Assembly: GCA_946482625.1 (NCBI GenBank)
Contig: CAMLSH010000251.1
Coordinates: 1-5,976 of the forward strand
Length of the DNA: 5,976 bases
Source of the DNA: an uncultured Opitutaceae bacterium
Lineage (GTDB): Bacteria > Verrucomicrobiota > Verrucomicrobiae > Opitutales > Opitutaceae
Reading direction: 5' to 3'
Shown: piece after piece, positions 1 to 5,976 of the stretch
Layout of the letters: the number at the start of each line of letters is the position of its first letter
Position numbering within the stretch: the stretch's first letter is position 1
Notes under the pieces: generated by a model
Database searches by the model: none
What the model saw: the letters and a program-made list of their open reading frames with translations, nothing else
What the model was told of the DNA's origin: nothing
Translations under genes and position numbers: made by a program

Positions 1-2
1 GC

Positions 3-710
3 CTCATCGTCACCAACTGGGGCGGCTCCATCAGCCGCATCGTCGCCGAATGGGCACTCTTCCACATCCTCTCCTCACTCCGTCGAGCGACTCACTGGGC
101 GCTCGCCATGCACCGCGAGGGTGCGTGGAAAGACTCCGAAACCGAGACCGCCTCCCTCTTCGGTCGACGCGTCGGTATCCACGGTTTCGGGATGGTCGCC
201 CGCGAACTCCTCCGGCTGCTCGCGCCGTTCGACACCACCGTCTCCGTCTTCGCCCCCGACCTCACGCCAGCCATGGAGGAGAAATGGAACGTGCGCGCCG
301 CGCCATCCCTCGAAGCGCTCTTTTCCGAAAACGATATCGTCGTCGAACTCGCCCCGCTCACGCCAGCCACCGTCGATCTCATCACCGAACGCCACCTTCG
401 TCTCATTCGTCCGGGCGGCGTTTTCGTAAACATCGGACGCGGCGCCGTCGTCGACGAAGCCGCGCTCGTTCGAGTCGCACGCGAAGGAAAGATTCTCTTC
501 GGCCTCGATGTTTTTCTCAACGAACCGCTCCTCAAAGATCATCCGCTGCGCGGTCTGCCCAACGTCTCGCTCACTCCCCACCTCGGCGGTCCCACCACCG
601 ACCGCCGCCGCGACGCGGGCGCATTCAGCGTGAAAAATCTCCGCGCCTACATCTCCAGCGAACCGATGCAGGCCGTCGTATCCGCCGAAATTTACGACCA
701 GATCTCCTGA
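3..710 (+). CDS. D-isomer-specific 2-hydroxyacid dehydrogenase, 5'-truncated by the window edge
   Basis: NAD(P)-dependent oxidoreductase that interconverts a 2-keto acid and a D-2-hydroxy acid in the cytoplasm; the substrate cannot be told. The reading frame is open from base 3, so 235 C-terminal residues are visible; the family is usually 310-340 long, so roughly 80-100 residues lie to the left. Visible residues 1-35 match the helix before the Rossmann fold (AEWAL, ending in GAW). The dinucleotide loop is GIHGFGMVA (visible residues 58-66). The catalytic set is complete: Arg146 in NIGRGAVVDE, Glu174 in DVFLNEP, His193 in TPHLGG, the same order as in 3-phosphoglycerate and D-lactate dehydrogenases. 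At the end of the second Rossmann strand, where NAD-specific members have Asp (YDP), this protein has Ala84 (FAP). The ATG at 108 is internal, not the start. The stop is 6 bp before the DUF2264 gene, so it is probably the first visible gene of that operon. The family call is firm; the role in glycan or uronate metabolism is inferred from neighbours. Confidence 0.93.
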   Translation, partial: LIVTNWGGSISRIVAEWALFHILSSLRRATHWALAMHREGAWKDSETETASLFGRRVGIHGFGMVARELLRLLAPFDTTVSVFAPDLTPAMEEKWNVRAAPSLEALFSENDIVVELAPLTPATVDLITERHLRLIRPGGVFVNIGRGAVVDEAALVRVAREGKILFGLDVFLNEPLLKDHPLRGLPNVSLTPHLGGPTTDRRRDAGAFSVKNLRAYISSEPMQAVVSAEIYDQIS

Positions 711-716
711 CGTCCC

Positions 717-2600
717 ATGTCCGCGCTGCCCGCCGCCTACTCCCACTGGCTGGACCAGACCCGCCGGCTCTTGGAGCCACTCGCGGCCTTGATGCACCCG
801 GGCCGCGCCGATCTGCCCATCGTCGGTCCCGCTAGCGATCACGACGCCCAGGCCGACCGGCTCGAATCGTTCACGCGTCCGCTCATTCTCGCCGCCCATT
901 TTCTCCAAGCCGCCGAGCGCCCCGCCGACATCCCGTTGCGCGCGCGGCTCTCCACATGGTTTCTCGAAGCGCTCGTCGCCGGCAGCGATCCGCGCTCGCC
1001 GCACTACTTCGGCCCCGACGCCAGTTATCACCAGCATCATGTCGAGATGGGTCTGCTTTCGATCGCGTTGCAGATCGCTCCATCCCACCTGTGGACCCCG
1101 CTCACCACCGCGGAGAAAGATCAAGTCGCCACTTGGCTCGGCACCTCCCGCGGCAGTGGCATCGTTAACAACAACCACCTCTTCATGTCCGTGCACATTC
1201 TCGAATTCCTCGGGAAGCACGGATACGCGCATCGCACCGACCGAGCCGTGATCGCCGCGCATTTGAACCAACTCGAAACCATGCACCGCGGCGGCGGTTG
1301 GTTCGAGGACGGCATCAACCAAGCTTTCGACCACTACAACGCCTACGCGTTTCATTTCTACGGACTCTGGTGGACCCGCCTTCACGGGCGGAACGACCCC
1401 GCGCGCGCCGCCCGCTGGCGCGACTGGGCGCGGCAGTTCGTGAACGACTACCACCACTTTTTCGCCGCGAGTGGCGAGCATCCGGCGTTCGGACGCTCGA
1501 TCATGTACCGTTTCAACGCCCTCGCCGTCTTCGGCCTCGCCTCCGCCGAGAACTGCACCGACGTGCCCGCTGGACAACTACGCCGCCTCTGCACGCGCAA
1601 CCTCGATTTCTTTGCCAGCAAACTGATCACCCAGGAACAAGGCTGCCTCGCCTTTGGATGGACTGACCGGTTCGACGCCATCGCCGAAAGCTACTCCTGC
1701 GCGGCCTCGCCCTACTGGTGCGCCAAAGGACTTTCTCCACTCCTCCTGCCGCCTGATCACGCGTTCTGGAACGCGCCGGAAGAACCACTCGCCTGCGAAC
1801 GCAGCGACTTCGTTCACCCGATCCCCTCCGCCGGTCTCGTCGTGCGAGGCGTGCGCGGCGCCGTGGAAATCCTCAACGCCGGCTCAATGGTCGGTAACAC
1901 CCAGCTTCGTTACGGCGCTTGGAAATGGAGCAAACTCGCCTACCGCACCGGCGTCAGCTTCACGCTCGCCGAGGGCGACTTCGCCACGAACTGGTCGGTC
2001 GATAGCTCGCTCACGCAACAGCTCGATGACGGCCGCGTTTTCGGGCGCCACTCGACCATCGCCGTCAAGATGGACCGCGACCACATCGGCTACAGCTACA
2101 ATCTCGGTTTTAAAACCGGCCAGATAAACACCGGCGTCGAAACCTTCGTCTGGTGGCGGGCCGGCTGGCTTTTCCACATCCATCTCATCAACGCCCGCCA
2201 GCCCGCCGTCTTCCGACTCGGCGGCTTCAGCCTTCCGCTCTCCTCGCCTGACGTGCTCCGATCCACGGACACATCGACGCTTTTCGCCTGGTCGCCCGAC
2301 GGACGCGGCACCGTCCTCCAGAGCCTCGCCGGCTTTACCACCGCCGGTTGGGACGCACGTTTGACCGACGCTACGCCGCGCACCCATATCGCCGCGCCGT
2401 ATCACGCCACACCCGTGCTCACCACCGAGCGACTCACCGGTCCGCTCGTACTCGTCGCGCTTTCCTGGAGCGGCCGCGACCGCGACGAAGCGACGCCTTG
2501 GTCCCTGCTCACGGCTTCATCCGAAAACTGGACCATCGTTCATCCGAAATTCGGCCAATGGACAATCAACCACTGGTCTCTCCCCGCACAGCCCTCATGA
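717..2600 (+). CDS. DUF2264 domain-containing protein, probable cytosolic glycan-active enzyme
   Basis: A 627-residue protein recognised as DUF2264 (PF10022/COG4289) from its motif order: ADRLESFTRPL (46-56), HYFGPDASYHQHHVEMGLL (96-114), LWTPLT (125-130), NNNHLFMSVHILEFLGKHG (151-169), GGGWFEDGINQAFDHYNAYA (192-211), GRSIMYRF (259-266), SYSCAASPYWCAKGLSPLLL (325-344) and DHAFWNAPEEPL (347-358). Residues 1 to about 360 look like an alpha-helical toroid; 365-627 look like beta-strands, as in toroid plus beta-sandwich carbohydrate enzymes. Conserved-looking acidic residues in aromatic surroundings are Glu110, Glu197, Asp198 and Asp205, candidates for catalysis. There is no signal peptide or membrane segment, so it should be cytosolic, unlike the two genes after it. 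My unverified recollection is that some DUF2264 proteins were placed in CAZy GH154 (beta-glucuronidase); this would suit the neighbouring lyase but cannot be proved here. The ATG at 717 is 6 bp after the previous stop and has no clear Shine-Dalgarno sequence. The family is confident, the reaction is not. Confidence 0.9.
   Translation: MSALPAAYSHWLDQTRRLLEPLAALMHPGRADLPIVGPASDHDAQADRLESFTRPLILAAHFLQAAERPADIPLRARLSTWFLEALVAGSDPRSPHYFGPDASYHQHHVEMGLLSIALQIAPSHLWTPLTTAEKDQVATWLGTSRGSGIVNNNHLFMSVHILEFLGKHGYAHRTDRAVIAAHLNQLETMHRGGGWFEDGINQAFDHYNAYAFHFYGLWWTRLHGRNDPARAARWRDWARQFVNDYHHFFAASGEHPAFGRSIMYRFNALAVFGLASAENCTDVPAGQLRRLCTRNLDFFASKLITQEQGCLAFGWTDRFDAIAESYSCAASPYWCAKGLSPLLLPPDHAFWNAPEEPLACERSDFVHPIPSAGLVVRGVRGAVEILNAGSMVGNTQLRYGAWKWSKLAYRTGVSFTLAEGDFATNWSVDSSLTQQLDDGRVFGRHSTIAVKMDRDHIGYSYNLGFKTGQINTGVETFVWWRAGWLFHIHLINARQPAVFRLGGFSLPLSSPDVLRSTDTSTLFAWSPDGRGTVLQSLAGFTTAGWDARLTDATPRTHIAAPYHATPVLTTERLTGPLVLVALSWSGRDRDEATPWSLLTASSENWTIVHPKFGQWTINHWSLPAQPS
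2597..2600 (+). promoter_or_regulatory. ATGA stop/start overlap (translational coupling)
   Basis: The start codon of the lyase gene (2597-2599) overlaps the TGA stop of the DUF2264 gene (2598-2600). The 20 bases before it are pyrimidine-rich with no Shine-Dalgarno-like AGGAG, so the ribosome probably reaches this start by termination-reinitiation after the DUF2264 gene. This ties the amount of the exported lyase to the amount of the cytosolic protein. Confidence 0.75.
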
Positions 2601-4744
2601 AAAATTTCTCCGCTCTCCTCGCCTTCTCATGCCTCACGGTTCCGTCGGCCACAGCTGCCGCTCAAGTGGCCTCTCCAGCGGCCAACACCGTCGCCAACGT
2701 CGCCGCCTTCGTCCCGCCCGCCCCGCCACGCACTGCGGTTCCCGCCGGACGGCTCGACGAGTTTCGCGCTTATTGTCTCACCGGTGACGGCGCCGCGCCT
2801 TTCGCCAAAATCAAGGCCGGCTTCGACAAGACCTACTTGAATCTCGCCTTCCCTGCCGAGCCCGTGACCTACGGCGATCCCGAGCCGAAAAAACGCACTT
2901 CCGATAGGGCCGACCTCTGGCGCGCCGCCCAAGACACCTGCGGCCTCGTCGCCGGCGTCGCCGAAGCGGCCACGCTGATCTGGTTGGTGACCGGCGAAGA
3001 CCGCTATTTTGAGAAAGCTAAATCCTTCCTCCTTGGCGCGTGCGCGTGGCATTTCTCGCCCGACTGGAAACGCGGCCCCGTCGTCGGCGCGACCGACATC
3101 TATTACAACGACGAGGCGCACTTCCGCCTCTGGCGAAAACTCCCGCTCGTCTACGATCAACTGCGCTCACGCCTCACGGCCGAGGAAAAGAAAACCGTCC
3201 TCGACCACTTCCGCGAACGCGGCGAACGCTCCGCGCGCTGGATCAAAAAGAGCGGCGTCGAAGAAATCCGCCGCAACTCCATCAAGGCCGATCCCAATTC
3301 GCATCCCGTACGCTTCATGGCGATGACCGGCCTCTCCGGGCTCGCGCTCTGGGACGATCTTCCGGAAGCCCGCGAGTGGTGGCGCTTCGCGTATGTGTTT
3401 TATCGCGACCAATTCAGTCCGTGGGGTGGCAACGACGGCGGCTGGGCCGAAGGCTCCGCCTACTGGCGCGGCACGCTCGAGCATGCGGTGTTTCAAGACA
3501 CGCTCCTCGCGATCGGGGACCCGCTGGCCTACGCGTCGCCGTTCTGGAAAAACTCGCCGTACTTCGCCGTCTACAACGTGCAGCCCTACCGGCACACGAT
3601 CTTCGGTGACGCGTCCAATGCCGGCCACTTCAACCTCGAGCCCGCCAGCGCCGACTATCTCGAACATCTCGCGCGCGTTCAGCACGACGGCGCCTTGCTC
3701 ACCTACTCGACGCTCTGCACCGATCGACGTCCGCGCCCACTCGAAAAAGGCCTCGGCACACTCGATCGCACTTACCCGATCGCGACCGAACTCCTCGTCC
3801 GCAATTTCGCCGCCGCCGCAAAACCGAAGCCCGCGCCCACCCCGCTTTCCACACTGCCGCCGCAACGTCACTTCAGCGACGTCGGCTGGGTTTCTCTCCA
3901 CAGCGCTCTCGGCCAGCCGCAGGACGACATCCACATCACCTTCGTCTCGTCGCCCTACGGCTCGTTCAGCCACAGCCAAGCGCACCAAAACGCGTTCATC
4001 CTGAACGCGTATGGCGAGAGCCTCGCGATCAATTCCGCCTACCGCGAATTCCACCGCTCGCCGCACCACAAGGAGTGGACCTGGCAGACGAAATCGAAAA
4101 ACGCCCTGCTCATCGACGGTCTCGGCCAGCGTCCGCAGGACAAATCCGCCACCGGCCGCATCACGCGTTTCGAAAATACGCCGCGAACCGTCTGGACCAC
4201 CGGCGACGCCACCGTCGCTTACCAGACGATGCAGTCGGAGAAAAACCGCGTGCGCCGCGTGACCCGCGATCTCGTCTTCGTTGATCGCCGTTACCTCGTC
4301 ATCCGCGACCGCGTGGAACTCACCACTCCGGGAAAACTCTCCTGGCTGCTCCATGCCGAAAAATCCCTCTCGTGGGACAACGCCACCCACACCGCCTTCA
4401 TCAAACAAGGCGACGCTTCGCTCACCACGCGCCTCGTCGCTCCTGACGTCCGCTGGCTGGCCGACATCACGGATAAATTCCCGGTGTCCGTGGATTCCAA
4501 ATACGCCGCTGGCATGGGCAGCTACGTCACCGGCGGCTGGGACGATCAGGTCCACTTCACCGCGACGAGCGAAGCCGCCGCGAAGAGTTTCACCGTATTC
4601 GCCGTTCTCTGGCCCGAGCGCAGCAACGCCGCCGCCGTCGCACTCGACACCACACTGTCCGCCTCGGGCGAACTCACCATCCGCCGCCCCGATGGTCGCA
4701 CCGATACTCTTCAGCTCACCGACGACGCGCTCACGCTTCGCTAA
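2597..4744 (+). CDS. Secreted DUF4962/heparinase II/III-like polysaccharide lyase (PL15-like)
   Basis: A 715-residue exported protein, probably a uronate-polysaccharide lyase working by beta-elimination in the periplasm or outside. The start at 2597 is chosen because it opens a clean signal peptide (MKNFSALLAFSCLTVPSATA, cleavage near residues 20-22) and overlaps the previous stop as ATGA; the frame stays open upstream to 2348, but that extension is only the shadow of the DUF2264 gene. Residues about 55-390 form a helical, toroid-like domain (DUF4962); about 424-715 form a beta-rich heparinase II/III-like domain. Candidate catalytic residues are Asn234 and His236 in NSHPVRF, Tyr289 in AEGSAYW, and His459 (or His463) in GSFSHSQAHQN. 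The His-to-Tyr spacing of 53 and His-to-His spacing of 223 resemble what I recall for PL15 lyases (Atu3025 H311/Y365/H531). The N-terminal beta-sandwich usual in that group seems absent: only about 30 residues separate the signal peptide from the helical domain. Alginate, heparan-like or another uronan are all possible substrates. Confidence 0.88.
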   Translation: MKNFSALLAFSCLTVPSATAAAQVASPAANTVANVAAFVPPAPPRTAVPAGRLDEFRAYCLTGDGAAPFAKIKAGFDKTYLNLAFPAEPVTYGDPEPKKRTSDRADLWRAAQDTCGLVAGVAEAATLIWLVTGEDRYFEKAKSFLLGACAWHFSPDWKRGPVVGATDIYYNDEAHFRLWRKLPLVYDQLRSRLTAEEKKTVLDHFRERGERSARWIKKSGVEEIRRNSIKADPNSHPVRFMAMTGLSGLALWDDLPEAREWWRFAYVFYRDQFSPWGGNDGGWAEGSAYWRGTLEHAVFQDTLLAIGDPLAYASPFWKNSPYFAVYNVQPYRHTIFGDASNAGHFNLEPASADYLEHLARVQHDGALLTYSTLCTDRRPRPLEKGLGTLDRTYPIATELLVRNFAAAAKPKPAPTPLSTLPPQRHFSDVGWVSLHSALGQPQDDIHITFVSSPYGSFSHSQAHQNAFILNAYGESLAINSAYREFHRSPHHKEWTWQTKSKNALLIDGLGQRPQDKSATGRITRFENTPRTVWTTGDATVAYQTMQSEKNRVRRVTRDLVFVDRRYLVIRDRVELTTPGKLSWLLHAEKSLSWDNATHTAFIKQGDASLTTRLVAPDVRWLADITDKFPVSVDSKYAAGMGSYVTGGWDDQVHFTATSEAAAKSFTVFAVLWPERSNAAAVALDTTLSASGELTIRRPDGRTDTLQLTDDALTLR

Positions 4745-4774
4745 AACGAAACGCTCCGGCCGACTTATCCTTCG

Positions 4775-5680
4775 ATGCGCTCAATATCCCCCGCGTTTTT
4801 CTTCGCCGCGCTCGCACTTTCCGTCTCCATGGGCGCGCAAGAATCCATTCCCGACGACACTCGCCCGCTTCCGAAAAACACGCCACCACCCGCCACGCCC
4901 GCGACGATCGACGGCGCCGAAATTTTTTTCTACCGCGAAGGCGACGTCGCGCCGATGCGGCTCCACGTCGTGAAACCCAAAAACTGGGCCGCAACCGATC
5001 GCCGCCCCGCGCTCATCCATTTCTTCGGCGGCGGTTTCATCCGCGGTACGCCCGTTCAGTCCGCCGGCTGGACGCGGATAGCCGCTCGCTGGGGCATGGT
5101 CGGCATCGCGCCAGATTATCGCACGAGCGAGCGCTTCAAGACCGACGCCACCGCCAGCGTTGCCGATGCGCGCGCCGCACTTCGCTGGGTGCAAACTCAC
5201 GCCGACGAACTCGGCATCGACCCCGCGCGCATCGTCGTCAGCGGTTCTTCCGCTGGCGGCCACCTCGCGCTGTGGACCGCCATCTCGAAAACGCCGCCCG
5301 GTTCCGACGCCGCAGAAGCGCCGCTCGCTCCACCGGCGGCGCTCATCCTTTTCAGCGCCGCATCCGACACGTCAAAAACCTCAGGACTGCGTGGCGACCG
5401 TTTCTCCGGTCAAGGCGACGCGTGCTCACCGCTCCACAATCTCGAAGAGAAAATGCCTCCCGTGCTCATGTTTCACGGTGATGCCGACACCACCGTTCCG
5501 TACGCCCACGCCGTGGCCCTGCACCGGCGGCTCACCGATACCGGCAACCGATGCGACTTCGTCACCATTCCCGGCGGGCTCCACAATTTCTCCACCCAGC
5601 TCCCCGAGTGGAAAGAGAAAGCCCAGCAACGTGAACGCGCTTTCCTGGAAGAGTTAAAGCTGCTGCCAGCCGTCCGCTGA
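4775..5680 (+). CDS. Secreted alpha/beta-hydrolase esterase (BD-FAE / acetyl-xylan-esterase-like)
   Basis: A 301-residue carboxylesterase, likely removing acetyl or other acyl groups from a glycan outside the cytoplasm. Residues 1-21 are a signal peptide (hydrophobic AFFFAALALSVSMGA, cleavage near Ala21), followed by a Pro-rich linker to about residue 42. The fold markers follow in order: oxyanion-hole loop HFFGGGFIRGT (82-92), a variant of the usual HGGG; APDYRT (112-117); nucleophile elbow GSSAGGH with Ser159; acid in HGDADTTVP, Asp238; and GGLHNF with His270. The full Ser-Asp-His triad is therefore present and the length is normal for single-domain members (PF20434/PF07859 type). The gene starts 30 bp after the lyase stop, on the same strand, so it is probably the last gene of the operon. 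Neither the 30-bp gap nor the start shows a Shine-Dalgarno site. The exact substrate (acetylated uronan, xylan, feruloyl ester) is open; a generic lipase or peptidase role is less likely given the neighbours. Confidence 0.9.
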   Translation: MRSISPAFFFAALALSVSMGAQESIPDDTRPLPKNTPPPATPATIDGAEIFFYREGDVAPMRLHVVKPKNWAATDRRPALIHFFGGGFIRGTPVQSAGWTRIAARWGMVGIAPDYRTSERFKTDATASVADARAALRWVQTHADELGIDPARIVVSGSSAGGHLALWTAISKTPPGSDAAEAPLAPPAALILFSAASDTSKTSGLRGDRFSGQGDACSPLHNLEEKMPPVLMFHGDADTTVPYAHAVALHRRLTDTGNRCDFVTIPGGLHNFSTQLPEWKEKAQQRERAFLEELKLLPAVR

Positions 5681-5698
5681 ACGACACGTTGCGCCGCG
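5681..5698. other. 18-bp convergent intergenic gap without a visible terminator
   Basis: Only 18 bases separate the esterase stop from the xseA stop on the other strand. They contain no stem-loop followed by a T-run in either direction, so any terminator must lie inside the facing genes or be factor-dependent. Confidence 0.6.
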
Positions 5699-5976
5699 CT
5701 ATTCCGCCCGCACACGCACCTCGCCGTCGCCAAACAAAACGTTGAGCCGCTGATCCGTATTCACGTCGGCGCGACGAACCACCGTTTTTCCCTGCTCGTC
5801 GCGCACGATCGCGAACCCCCGGTTCAAAACCGAGGCCGGGCTCGCCGCCTGCAATCGTTTCCATAACGCCAGCAGCCGCTGCGATTCCCGCTGCACGCGA
5901 AACTCCGGCGAACTCCGCTCGAGCCGCGCCGCCGGCACCGCGAGTTGCTGCCGCTTGCTTTGCATCGCCTGCCGCA
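5699..5976 (-). CDS. xseA: Exodeoxyribonuclease VII large subunit, C-terminal part (truncated by the window edge)
   Basis: The large subunit of exonuclease VII, which with the small subunit XseB degrades single-stranded DNA into oligonucleotides in the cytoplasm. The visible part is the C-terminal 91 residues or so, read on the minus strand from the right edge to a TAG at 5701-5699. It begins with the end of the long charged helical region that carries the small subunits (Gln-, Arg- and Glu-rich, with heptad-like Leu), then shows the diagnostic segment SPASVLNRGFAIVRDEQGKT, equivalent to the SP..L.RGY motif near the end of E. coli XseA, and closes with the short beta domain (LNVLFGDGEVRVRAE). 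The ATG at 5965 is internal; the frame is open to the edge, and the N-terminal OB-fold and catalytic core lie outside. It ends sooner after the RGF motif than E. coli XseA, without the basic tail. It converges on the glycan operon and is unrelated to it in function. Confidence 0.92.
   Translation of the reverse strand, partial: RQAMQSKRQQLAVPAARLERSSPEFRVQRESQRLLALWKRLQAASPASVLNRGFAIVRDEQGKTVVRRADVNTDQRLNVLFGDGEVRVRAE

Noticed and set aside
108..110. ATG at 108 as the dehydrogenase start
   Set aside because: The same frame is open to the left edge and encodes family-typical sequence (the AEWAL helix) before this Met, so it is an internal methionine.
50..835. A 261-codon plus-strand open frame over the dehydrogenase
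   Set aside because: Its product is almost entirely Arg, Pro, Ser and His, typical of an out-of-frame reading of GC-rich coding DNA; the dehydrogenase frame carries all the catalytic motifs.
75..1577. A 500-codon open frame on the minus strand
   Set aside because: It lies antisense across the dehydrogenase and DUF2264 genes, both of which have clear family motifs. The translation is low-complexity (Gly-, Val-, Glu- and Arg-rich) with no recognisable domain, as expected for a codon-bias shadow in GC-rich DNA.
2348..2596. An N-terminal extension of the lyase frame starting at 2348
   Set aside because: The extension would overlap the end of the DUF2264 gene by about 250 bases, is Arg- and His-rich without domain character, and would bury the clear signal peptide that begins at 2597.
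3167..4555. A 462-codon open frame on the minus strand
   Set aside because: It is wholly antisense to the lyase gene, has biased composition and no motif, and no start context or neighbour supports it.
4745..4774. A possible promoter or terminator between the lyase and esterase genes
   Set aside because: The 30 bases show no inverted repeat, T-run or convincing -35/-10 pair, so I read it as a plain intra-operon spacer.
1..5976. Mobile elements, CRISPR arrays, tandem repeats, tRNA or other RNA genes
   Set aside because: No transposase, integrase, direct-repeat array, terminal inverted repeats or tRNA-like sequence was seen, and nearly all of the window is coding.

Overview
The window looks like chromosomal DNA from a GC-rich, glycan-degrading environmental bacterium. 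The combination of a DUF2264 protein, a DUF4962/heparinase II/III-like lyase and an SGNH-free alpha/beta esterase in one gene string, together with the C-rich codon style, suggests Verrucomicrobiota (Opitutales/Opitutaceae type). That placement is an inference from gene content and composition only. No mobile element, tRNA, rRNA, CRISPR array or tandem repeat was seen.

Layout. Four genes run left to right with almost no space between them: (1) the C-terminal three quarters of a D-isomer-specific 2-hydroxyacid dehydrogenase, cut by the left edge (to 710); (2) a 627-residue DUF2264 protein without a signal peptide (717-2600); (3) a 715-residue secreted polysaccharide-lyase-like protein of the DUF4962 plus heparinase II/III type, closest in layout to family PL15 (2597-4744), whose start overlaps the stop of gene 2 as ATGA; (4) a 301-residue secreted alpha/beta-hydrolase esterase (4775-5680). 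Then, on the opposite strand and converging, comes the C-terminal end of the exonuclease VII large subunit, xseA (5699 to the right edge), which is a housekeeping gene and marks the end of the operon.

How the genes may work together (inference). The spacing of 6 bp, a 4-bp overlap and 30 bp suggests one transcript. The two exported proteins would act outside the cytoplasm: the esterase removing acyl groups and the lyase cleaving a uronic-acid-containing polysaccharide or oligosaccharide by beta-elimination. The cytosolic DUF2264 protein, which has the look of an (alpha/alpha) toroid plus beta-sandwich glycan enzyme, could process the imported oligosaccharide, and the dehydrogenase could act on a sugar-derived 2-keto or 2-hydroxy acid. 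No transporter, regulator or sulfatase is in view, so the substrate cannot be named from this window. The most open part is the DUF2264/lyase pair: neither substrate is known and the DUF2264 reaction is not established by the sequence.
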